Assembly (NCBI GenBank): GCA_016184315.1
Contig: JACPCU010000012.1
Location: forward strand, 1 to 64,000
DNA from: Nitrososphaerota archaeon
Lineage (GTDB): Archaea; Thermoproteota; Nitrososphaeria; Nitrososphaerales; JACQRY01
Length of the DNA: 64,000 nucleotides
Reading direction: 5' to 3'
The notes below the pieces were generated by a model, which ran no database searches, had not been told where the DNA came from, and worked only from the letters and a program-made list of their open reading frames with translations. The translations under genes and the position numbers were made by a program. How positions within the stretch are numbered: the stretch's first letter is position 1; each line of letters opens with the position of its first letter. Below, one piece after another: positions 57,577 to 64,000 of the stretch.

Positions 57577-58122
57577 TCAGCTGTGTTCATGTGTGCCTAG
57601 CTTTTCTTCCCCGTGGCCGTTACCGCTTCTCATTGTTGTGTATAGATTGTGGGTGTGGATGACGAATCCTAGCATGGCGTGGATATATTCTCTTGCCGCA
57701 TGGATATCGTTCACATCATAGTCTTTCTTCGCCATAATGTGTTCAAATCTTTCATGAAGGTCCTCGTGAAGGATGTGTGTAAGGAACTCGATGATTTGCT
57801 TTGGATTACCTGTCTCCACGGCCAAGTCAGCCTTGGGTACTACTGGACCTATGTCTAGCCCAGCAGGTTTGAGGCCAGTGAATGGCGCGCCTTCGCCTTC
57901 GCGGTGTAGGCGTACAGCAGTTTCGTAGAACCAGTAGTCAGCTAGGTCCGCGGCTTCTTTACCCGTCTTTCTGACGCGGAGGGTTCTCTCAAAAGCTGCC
58001 TTCAGCTCGGATTCGGCTTCTTTCGAGGCGTAGGGTAGTATAAGATTGACATTGCTAGTTTCAAGGGCTCTTTTAGCTGCTTTCACTACAGGTCCATCCA
58101 TCGTATCACAATGGGGTGGCAT
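57577..58122 (-). CDS. DUF6448-family protein
   Basis: 181 residues opening MPPHCDTMDGPVVKAAKRALETSNVNLILPYASKEAESELKAAFERTLRVRKTG, the hallmark of this uncharacterised family, followed by ADYWFYETAVRLHREGEGAPFTGLKPAG. The His/Cys-rich start (PPHCD) and later His residues (HILHEDLHERFEHIMAKKDYD) suggest metal binding. The final 20 residues are His/Glu-rich. A TATA-like TTTAATAGAA (about 58156-58165, minus strand) fits the ATG. Function unknown. Confidence 0.85.
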   Translation of the reverse strand: MPPHCDTMDGPVVKAAKRALETSNVNLILPYASKEAESELKAAFERTLRVRKTGKEAADLADYWFYETAVRLHREGEGAPFTGLKPAGLDIGPVVPKADLAVETGNPKQIIEFLTHILHEDLHERFEHIMAKKDYDVNDIHAAREYIHAMLGFVIHTHNLYTTMRSGNGHGEEKLGTHEHS

Positions 58123-58252
58123 ACTTTGCTCTCGTTCCAGATGCGGTCTACGAATTCTATTAAATGGAGATGGTGATTATCAAGAATGATAAACAGGGCG
58201 CTTTTGATTTCTATGAGAAATGCACGGTGGGCGAGTTATGGTAAATGTCAGG

Positions 58253-59362
58253 CTATGAGACAGGTTCGTAGATTATTCCCAGTTCACTAGCATACTCATA
58301 TGCTGTAGCTATTTCCTCGACTGTCGGTCTTCTTGCTATGTCTGCATACTTTTCCGGATCAGATAGAACCTGATAGTCTGGGCGATACTGATCCATGATG
58401 TTGACCAAGGCGTGAGGACAGTTCTCCGCGATCCAACGCAGCACAGGTTTCGTGCAGCACTTTATATGATTGGGTAACACTAGGTGTCGTATGATCATAT
58501 CTCCGTTCTCATGAGCTATGCTGTGGTTCCGCGCAGCTGTCTGGAAGTATCTGGGGACCTTGGAGAGTCTGAGAGCGCATTTGTCGTTTCCATACTTGAA
58601 GTCAGGAAGCCAAATGTCGATTACGTCTGCAAGGATCTTCATGGCTGGAACGCTTGCGTACATGTCGCTGTTCCAAAGCATCGCGATGTTGTCTTCTAGG
58701 TACCTCATCCCGTCTAGAATAGTGTGTAGATTAGGTGTCGGTTCGCCGCCCACGAGATTGATGTTATGGGCACCTTCCTCTTTCAGTGAGCTCATTATGA
58801 GAGCTAGTCTTCTTCCGTCAGCAGGCACGCCGTTCAGAGGGTATTGGGATATGTCCCAGTTCTGGCAGAAGGCGCATCTGAACATGCATCCTGCGAAGAA
58901 GATTGTTCCTGACCCAGATGTTCCGACCAAGGGTGCTTCTTCACCGAAGTGTCTGAACCATGTTGCGAGCCGTGTGGTAGCATCCATGTGGCATGCTCCT
59001 TTACGAAGACCTTTAACCCTGTCAACTTTGCAGTTCCATTCGCAGAAGTTGCAGTGAGTCAGCATCCGGTTCAGGAGAGCAACTTTGAGGTCAAGGAAAC
59101 TGCGCGTTGAGTGTGTTCTCTCTGTGAGTTTGATTTCTCCATCTGATATTCTTGTGCGTAGGTCTTTGAATATGGGTGAAAGTCTTTCATGTTCAAGCCA
59201 GAGGTCTTCCTCGCTGGCAGAAGTCAAGTTTATGTTGCAGGGGATATGTTTGCATATCAAAAATTTTGCTGGCTTTTGGTTGCGCATGACTGCATGATAC
59301 CAGCTCAGCCTGCTTCGAACAATTTCGTTTTGCCACACTAGTACGCCATTAGGTCGGAGCAT
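58253..59362 (-). CDS. Radical SAM protein (pyruvate formate-lyase activase-like)
   Basis: 369 residues. The radical SAM cluster motif is CMFRCAFCQNWDISQ, preceded by a cysteine group CNFCEWNCKVDRVKGLRKGAC typical of the PflA-like subfamily related to AmmeMemoRadiSam proteins. SAM-binding VGGEPTPNLHTILDGM and LWNSDMYAS follow, then IDIWLPDFKYGN and HLVLPNHIKCCTKPVLRWIAENCP. It generates a 5'-deoxyadenosyl radical; the target is unknown and no glycyl-radical enzyme is nearby. The first 25 residues of the track ORF may be untranslated, since Met26 is a possible start. Confidence 0.9.
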   Translation of the reverse strand: MLRPNGVLVWQNEIVRSRLSWYHAVMRNQKPAKFLICKHIPCNINLTSASEEDLWLEHERLSPIFKDLRTRISDGEIKLTERTHSTRSFLDLKVALLNRMLTHCNFCEWNCKVDRVKGLRKGACHMDATTRLATWFRHFGEEAPLVGTSGSGTIFFAGCMFRCAFCQNWDISQYPLNGVPADGRRLALIMSSLKEEGAHNINLVGGEPTPNLHTILDGMRYLEDNIAMLWNSDMYASVPAMKILADVIDIWLPDFKYGNDKCALRLSKVPRYFQTAARNHSIAHENGDMIIRHLVLPNHIKCCTKPVLRWIAENCPHALVNIMDQYRPDYQVLSDPEKYADIARRPTVEEIATAYEYASELGIIYEPVS

Positions 59363-59443
59363 GCAACTATGGATACGATGCGAACGTTGGCTAAAACTGT
59401 TTGCGCAAATCCATAAAACTAGGAAAGAAACTCAAATCGCTTT

Positions 59444-60721
59444 TTGGGGTGGCTTTTTGAATCCTGCCAACGAGTCAGTCTTGATTGGTCCAGCAAATAC
59501 ACAAAGCTAATTCTCGGCAAAGCTTTTTACCCCCCGATCAAGGTTCGTGCCCGATTGAGCATTACCAAAGGGTTTCCTAGGCCCCTCATTTCGATTTTTG
59601 CCATGACCTTTCTCTACGAAATGTCTGAAGGCATCATGACCTTAACTCTGCCTCTCTTTTCGAAGAGCCTTGGGGCATCAGACGCCTTCGTTGGCCTAAT
59701 CGTTGCCGCTGGCCCGTTGCTCGGAGCCTTCTCCGCAGTCCCAATGGGCATGCTGTCTGACAGATATGGAAGAAGGGCTCTTCTAGTATACGCACCTATC
59801 CTGGGCGTCTTATCTAGCATCCTTATTGCTTTCACTTCTCAAGCACCTCTCCTAGTTCCGCTATACGCCCTCTACGGGCTTAGCCACTCGTCGTTCCGAC
59901 CCACCGCGGCAGCATTGGTGGGCGAAGCTTCAAGGCCGGAGCGGATGGCAACATACTTCGGCTGGTTCCTTACCATAGGCTCCAGCGGTCTTCTAATAGG
60001 CCCACCGGTGGCAGGATACTTGATTCTGAACTTCGGTCACGCCTATGCCGCTGCTTTTTCAGGTATTCTCGTGGGCTCATCGTTTATTCTCGGCATGTTG
60101 CACCCGAAGCAGCCAAAGTCATCTCTCCCGAAGAGGAAAGCTCAGATGAAGATTCCGTTTCTGCGAGCTGGCAGAGCTCTGTGGGGTGACTGGCTCTTCG
60201 TTTTCACTGCAGATCTGCTGATAGGAGTGGTCTACGCCTTCTTACCTCTTCAGCTCAGCAGGGCAGGATTGAACCCAGTCGAAATCGGCCTTCTCTTCTC
60301 AGTCCTCCAAACGGCGAGCGGCCTAGCTAGGCTCCCTATGGGGATTCTGATAGACAGAATCAGGAAGACAGGAGCAGCGCTGATGGGCAGCCTGCTGATA
60401 AACGCCGTCTGCATAATTGCTATAGCATTTTCAACTAGCTACGCGTTGCTGTCCGTTCTCATGCTGGGAACCGGTCTATCCAGAGGCGTACTACTCACTG
60501 CCGCTAGAACAGACATAGCCTTCAGAGCGCCTCCGGGAGGACTAGGTTCAGCCATGGGGACCTTCAGCGTGATGAGCATGAGTGGAAGAAGCGCAGGCCC
60601 ACTTATCTTCGGAGCTACAGTGGCGGTCTATGGCATAGGGCAAGCCCTCATCTATGCAGGCGGCGTAGGAGTAGCCGTAGCTGTTGGGGTCAAAGCCGCG
60701 CTGAGGGAACGGCGTCGTTGA
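59444..60721 (+). CDS. Major facilitator superfamily transporter
   Basis: 425 residues, 12 membrane helices. The MFS signature between helices 2 and 3 is GMLSDRYGRRALL, its repeat is GILIDRIRKTGAALMG, and RPTAAALVGEASRPERMATYFGWF is typical of drug/sugar-phosphate-type exporters. TTG start 59444 fits a TATA-like CCATAAAACT (59411-59420); a TTG at 59555 (LSITKGFPRP) gives a more usual N-terminus. It diverges from the radical SAM gene. Substrate not inferable. Confidence 0.92.
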   Translation: MGWLFESCQRVSLDWSSKYTKLILGKAFYPPIKVRARLSITKGFPRPLISIFAMTFLYEMSEGIMTLTLPLFSKSLGASDAFVGLIVAAGPLLGAFSAVPMGMLSDRYGRRALLVYAPILGVLSSILIAFTSQAPLLVPLYALYGLSHSSFRPTAAALVGEASRPERMATYFGWFLTIGSSGLLIGPPVAGYLILNFGHAYAAAFSGILVGSSFILGMLHPKQPKSSLPKRKAQMKIPFLRAGRALWGDWLFVFTADLLIGVVYAFLPLQLSRAGLNPVEIGLLFSVLQTASGLARLPMGILIDRIRKTGAALMGSLLINAVCIIAIAFSTSYALLSVLMLGTGLSRGVLLTAARTDIAFRAPPGGLGSAMGTFSVMSMSGRSAGPLIFGATVAVYGIGQALIYAGGVGVAVAVGVKAALRERRR

Positions 60722-60828
60722 GGAAACGGATGCGCCACTTCTTTTCTCCTGGGATGCAGTCTAGGGCTCATTTTGGCATGTGCCTTATCTTTGAAGCTTA
60801 GAATGTCTCGGAGGTCTTCGATGGACGG

Positions 60829-62265
60829 TTAGGATCGTAGGTGTGAGTATCGGTTTGTGAGCTCGGCTGTTAGTTTGTCTGTTACGATGATGAGCTCTTG
60901 GGTATCTCTTGCTACGAAGTCGGAGTAGCCTCTCGCCACATAGGGAATGAGGGCCAGTTCTCTGGCGTCGTCAGATAGCTTGACAAGCTGCTCGATGTAT
61001 GGGAATGATAAGTTGATTATGATGGTGTTGCCGGCTGTTCTTTGAACAGGAGGCTCTTTGGGGCTGAGTTGGTGGCATTCTATGTTAAGCCCGTATGCTA
61101 TTCTCTTAGGCAATTTCTTCTTGACACTCGGCTGAAGGTCGGTGAACTTCACTCTTATTCTCCTGCCTATTGCCTTGCTGGTTCTCTTCACTACTGGAAG
61201 CCTGAATTCTCCTGAACGCCTGCTTCTGCTTAACTCAAGATACCCTGCTGCTTGTCTGGTTTCATTTAACCCGGGTTGAGGAGACAATTCCATTTCCTTG
61301 ACAACATCGAGGAGGATCTTCCCTATGCGCCTAAGGCTCTTCAACAGGCGTTTGCCAGCTGACTCTGGTGACGAGGGAATGGAGTTGAGGAATCTTCCGA
61401 GCTCCTTCTCAAACCTCAGATAAGATTCATCTCTGATGAAGTCGCCTCTATCAGTTCTGACTTGAAGGAAATCCGTGTAGATGTGGCCAGTAAGATGGGG
61501 TCTCTCACTGAGCCGCACTGTCTTTATCAGAACAGGGTTGTAGTGCGCGACTGCTTCTCTATCCTGAGGGTTATCTGGGTCTACGAGATGGAAGTACATT
61601 GTCCCGTTCCTGATCTTCACCTTTCTCGAAAAGACCGTGCCTTTCGGGAGAGGTTTCGCTCTGACCGACTTGCTGTTCACAAAGATCCTGAAAGATTTGT
61701 CCAATAGAAGTCTGAAGGCAAGGGACAGGTATTCCTGAAGCTCTTGCTCCGAGTACATCCTCCTCAGCCCAGTGATCTTAACCATTGTTCCCCGCGGCAG
61801 CTTTCTAATCGTCTTGAAGTCGGTGATAGGCTCGCATCTTACTGTCATCTCCCTTAGAATTGTCTCTTCGTCAAAGATTATTCGGTAGCTCCTTCCACGC
61901 CTGTTCTTGGTCAGTATTTCCGCTCTTGAACCCAAGATGAAGGCGCTCAGATTCCCCAAGCCCTTTTGCCCCACAAGTTTCCGCTTCAGAGTTTTGGAGA
62001 ACCTCAAAACCCGTTTGCTCGGGTCGCCCTTGGTCACGAATTGCTGCGGATCCTCAACACCGTTCCCATCATCTTGAAAGGCTATGCTGTCTTTTTCCAG
62101 GAGTATTCGGACGTTCTTCGCGTCTTCGTCCCACGAATTCGAAACTAGTTCCCGTACAGGGGCGAACCGGTCAGAGTACAACCGAACTGAGAGCTCCCGT
62201 ATCAGCTCTGGGTGGAATTGAATAGGAAGTGAATAAGGCTGAGGCTTCTCTCTAACTATCTGCAC
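60829..62265 (-). CDS. Stand-alone GHKL-type ATPase
   Basis: 478 residues. The N-terminal ATPase shows all Bergerat-fold motifs: N-box RELVSNSWDEDA, G1 DDGNGVEDP, G2 GQKGLGNLSAF, and a following S5-like domain (TMVKITGLRRMYSEQELQEYL). A basic middle region and a C-terminal domain (RTAGNTIIINLSFPYIEQL...IPYVARGYSDFVA) follow. GHKL ATPases include Hsp90, MutL, topoisomerase VI B, histidine kinases and MORC. No kinase or topoisomerase features are visible, so a MutL/MORC-like DNA-linked clamp is one option. GTG start; a TATA-like CATTTATTTC about 30 bases upstream. No partner gene is adjacent. Confidence 0.88.
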   Translation of the reverse strand: MQIVREKPQPYSLPIQFHPELIRELSVRLYSDRFAPVRELVSNSWDEDAKNVRILLEKDSIAFQDDGNGVEDPQQFVTKGDPSKRVLRFSKTLKRKLVGQKGLGNLSAFILGSRAEILTKNRRGRSYRIIFDEETILREMTVRCEPITDFKTIRKLPRGTMVKITGLRRMYSEQELQEYLSLAFRLLLDKSFRIFVNSKSVRAKPLPKGTVFSRKVKIRNGTMYFHLVDPDNPQDREAVAHYNPVLIKTVRLSERPHLTGHIYTDFLQVRTDRGDFIRDESYLRFEKELGRFLNSIPSSPESAGKRLLKSLRRIGKILLDVVKEMELSPQPGLNETRQAAGYLELSRSRRSGEFRLPVVKRTSKAIGRRIRVKFTDLQPSVKKKLPKRIAYGLNIECHQLSPKEPPVQRTAGNTIIINLSFPYIEQLVKLSDDARELALIPYVARGYSDFVARDTQELIIVTDKLTAELTNRYSHLRS

Positions 62266-62329
62266 TTTCGCTTAGGTATAACTGGAAACACTGAGAAATA
62301 AATGATACGCATGTCTGAAGGGGCCTATG

Positions 62330-62385
62330 TGCAGGGGGTGGGATTTGAATCCGAGAACCCCTGAGAGTGCAAGTCTCGAAGAATA
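62330..62385 (-). pseudogene. tRNA-like 3' remnant
   Basis: On the minus strand, GAGA-CTTGCAC-TCTC resembles an anticodon arm (loop as in tRNA-Ala UGC). It is followed by GGATTCAAATCCCAC, like a T arm, and CCCCTGC plus A, like a 3' acceptor strand and discriminator. The T stem is mispaired, and no matching GCAGGGG 5' strand or D arm is found upstream. It may be a decayed tRNA or the 3' part left by an integrated element. Confidence 0.35.
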
Positions 62386-62469
62386 CAAGGTAGGCTGGTG
62401 TGGCAAACCTACCAGATTTCCTTAGATCAGATCGGGGTGTGAAAGCTGATATATCGTCTGCTTCCAAGC

Positions 62470-63459
62470 TTGTATATGAGTCCAGGGTTTAAAGGGATCG
62501 AGTACAGCTCTGCGATGATGCGGGTAAAGGGGGTTCTAGAGATCTCCGCCGCTCTGTCTGAGACAATCCTCTACGACATGTTCGAGTGCAAGTTTGCCAT
62601 GACGATCGAAGGGTCTGACCATCGTACTAAGAAGCAGGTGAGAATGGCTTTCCGCACGGGGAAGGGCGTTCCCGTCCTGAAGCAGTTGGCTGGAGGAGAG
62701 ATCGACTTAGGGTGGACCAACCCGTGTGCTGGGCTGGCAATGGCGGTCCGAGGCACTGGCCCCTTCAACTCACCTCTCCCCCTCAGGGCCATCGCAGTCT
62801 TTCCTTCCTGGGACAGGCTTGTCTTCGCAGTGAACGAGGAGACCGGACTCACGTCACTCGCCGACATCCCAAAGAAGAAGCCTAAGCTACGTATTTCCAC
62901 CTCCGGTGGGATCATGGATTCAATCGTCACTGTAGCCGTGTCTGAGGTAGCCAAGGCCTACGGGTTCTCCATGGATGACATCATCAAGTGGGGAGGGTCT
63001 ATCCATGTCGCTCCAAGACCAGGCCACCCAGACAGAATACAGGCCATAAGAAGCGGCGCCGCCAACGCTGTCTTCGACGAAGGTTTCCCTCTATGGGGTA
63101 AAGAAGCCGTGGCGAAGGGCATGCGCCTTCTGCACGTCGATGAAGAAGTTCTGCGCCACATGGAGTCCCTAGGCTTCAGGCGGGCCCCAGTTCCCAAGTC
63201 TCTGTTCCCAGACCTCCGGGAGGATGTCATGACGGTGGACTACAGCGGCTGGCCCATATCTGTCCACGCTCAGATGCCCGACGAGGTGGCGTACGCTGTT
63301 TGTGAAGCAATAGAGTCGCGTAACACCGTTATTCCAGTCGATCAAGAAAAGTCCCTCTCAATGTCGCAGCTGTGCCAGACAACCGACGCGGCTCCCCTTG
63401 ATTTTCCGCTACACTCCGGGGCTGAGAAGTACTACCGCGAGAAAGGTCACCTGCAGTAA
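62470..63459 (+). CDS. TAXI-type TRAP solute-binding protein, no signal peptide
   Basis: 329 residues. The TAXI-like binding fold appears as LKQLAGGEIDLGWTNPCAGLAMAVRGTGPF, LRAIAVFPSWDRLVFAVNEETGLTSLADI, KKPKLRISTSGGIMDSIVTVAVSEVAKAYGFSMDDI and AIRSGAANAVFDEGFPLW. No signal or lipobox is visible and no TRAP membrane genes are adjacent, so it may act in the cytoplasm, for example as a sensor or enzyme. Alternative starts are ATG 62476 and ATG 62515; the last lies 25 bases after a TATA-like GTTTAAAGG and would remove the first 15 residues. Confidence 0.8.
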   Translation: MYMSPGFKGIEYSSAMMRVKGVLEISAALSETILYDMFECKFAMTIEGSDHRTKKQVRMAFRTGKGVPVLKQLAGGEIDLGWTNPCAGLAMAVRGTGPFNSPLPLRAIAVFPSWDRLVFAVNEETGLTSLADIPKKKPKLRISTSGGIMDSIVTVAVSEVAKAYGFSMDDIIKWGGSIHVAPRPGHPDRIQAIRSGAANAVFDEGFPLWGKEAVAKGMRLLHVDEEVLRHMESLGFRRAPVPKSLFPDLREDVMTVDYSGWPISVHAQMPDEVAYAVCEAIESRNTVIPVDQEKSLSMSQLCQTTDAAPLDFPLHSGAEKYYREKGHLQ

Positions 63460-63677
63460 AAGTATTCCCTTGCCCTTCAGTTAACGCCAGCATTAACCTG
63501 CACAACGAGCATTTGATAACCAGATGCGTATCACATCCAACGGGTGCCGGTGGTGAGCCCCATACGATCTGTGCGATGCTCCCCCTAATCTTGTTAGCGG
63601 ATTTCATAGGTTTCGCCTGCTCGCAGACTGTCCAATATTCTCCGAACACCTAAACTCTTCTTGAGAGGGCTCGTCCT
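63460..63677. other. Convergent intergenic spacer
   Basis: About 220 bases between converging genes. The minus-strand ORF 63329-63649 crosses into the TAXI gene and has no recognised family; otherwise nothing is seen. Confidence 0.4.
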
Positions 63678-64000
63678 TCAAACATGAAAGAGCGTTATTG
63701 CCACTCCCGCCACCCCACAGGCCATAACGACCAGAGGAATTGATGCTTTGAACTTGGCTAGAGCTATTAAGCTAACAGCCGCTATAGCAATAGTCCAAAC
63801 ATCTATCAGGGCCGTCTCGCCAAGCGAGACAGCAACGGCCAGTATGGCTCCCACAGCACCAGGCCTCACTCCTTTGAGAAAACCTTGGAGAACTTCGTTC
63901 GACTTCATCCTCCTAAAGACAGGGGCAAGAAGAGTAACGATCACGAAGGGCGGGAGAAACACCCCCAAAGTGGCCACCCCAGCCCCCAGAACCCCTCCGA
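63678..64000 (-). CDS. Chromate transporter (CHR family), C-terminal part, truncated by window
   Basis: About 107 residues visible, running off the right edge. GVATLGVFLPPFVIVTLLAPVFRRMKSNEVLQGFLKGVRPGAVGAILAVAVSLGE and the following helices (LIDVWTIAIAAVSLIALAKFKASIPLVVMACGVAGVAITLF) match the C-terminal half of a CHR-domain permease. The GTG taken as start by the ORF track is internal, because the frame continues upstream with GGVLGAG to the edge. These proteins export chromate or move other oxyanions. Confidence 0.85.
   Translation of the reverse strand, partial: GGVLGAGVATLGVFLPPFVIVTLLAPVFRRMKSNEVLQGFLKGVRPGAVGAILAVAVSLGETALIDVWTIAIAAVSLIALAKFKASIPLVVMACGVAGVAITLFHV

Noticed and set aside
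63329-63649. 106-residue minus-strand ORF
   Set aside because: Overlaps the TAXI gene end, with no recognised family or codon signal.

Overview
The window reads as a chromosomal segment of an archaeon, most likely a TACK-group (Thermoproteota) lineage. Signs are TATA boxes about 25-30 bases upstream of many starts with little or no 5' leader, frequent GTG/TTG starts, an intron-bearing tRNA-Ser, a TrmB-type regulator, an Lhr helicase, TldD/TldE, several F420-type luciferase-like oxidoreductases, and a CRISPR array whose repeat ends in GATTGAAAG. There is no ribosomal or strongly lineage-specific marker, so placement below phylum is not supported.

Layout. 0-2.9 kb: trailer end of a CRISPR array, a VapBC pair, an orphan and a decayed CRISPR repeat, a VapB-like antitoxin, a HicA remnant, and a strongly A+C-skewed stretch with C-runs (G-quadruplex potential on the other strand). 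2.9-9.2 kb: an Lhr-type helicase convergent with a three-gene overlapping operon encoding an Smc5/6-like ATPase, a kleisin-like protein and a MAGE/Nse3-like winged-helix (KITE) protein. This is the most interesting locus in the window. 9.3-14 kb: frameshifted TldD, TldE, a LOG-like protein, 3-hydroxyacyl-CoA dehydrogenase, and tRNA-Ser(CGA).

14-28 kb: luciferase-like oxidoreductase, acyl-CoA dehydrogenase, xanthine-dehydrogenase-type molybdenum subunit, cation/proton antiporter, YCII protein, TrmB regulator, three-gene ABC-2 exporter, dihydroxyphthalate-decarboxylase-like binding-fold protein, and FAD-linked oxidase. 28-38 kb: a broken UPF0175 antitoxin, an alpha/beta hydrolase, a first molybdopterin oxidoreductase, a copper-handling cluster (44-residue YHS protein missed by the ORF track, CopA, cupredoxin), and SdhAB without membrane anchor genes. 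sdhA appears to start on a non-canonical ATA.

38-54 kb: a catabolic or accessory island with two more luciferase-like oxidoreductases, an M24 peptidase-like protein, two coiled-coil-stalked ABC binding proteins, a double-domain ABC permease without its ATPase, an isocitrate-lyase/PEP-mutase-family enzyme, an M20 homologue lacking the HxD metal motif, a second molybdopterin oxidoreductase, and a ThDP enzyme. Between them lies a scar of two gene fragments derived from relatives of the molybdopterin and lyase genes. 54-64 kb: a large secreted six-repeat helical protein with an EF-hand-like loop, DUF6448, a radical SAM protein, an MFS transporter, a stand-alone GHKL ATPase, a tRNA-like remnant, a TAXI-type binding protein, and the end of a chromate transporter.

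Taken together, many genes (acyl-CoA and hydroxyacyl-CoA dehydrogenases, molybdenum hydroxylases and transhydroxylase-like enzymes, flavin oxidoreductases, ThDP decarboxylase, substrate-binding proteins) suggest uptake and degradation of organic acids or aromatic compounds. That is inference, and no complete pathway can be read from the window.
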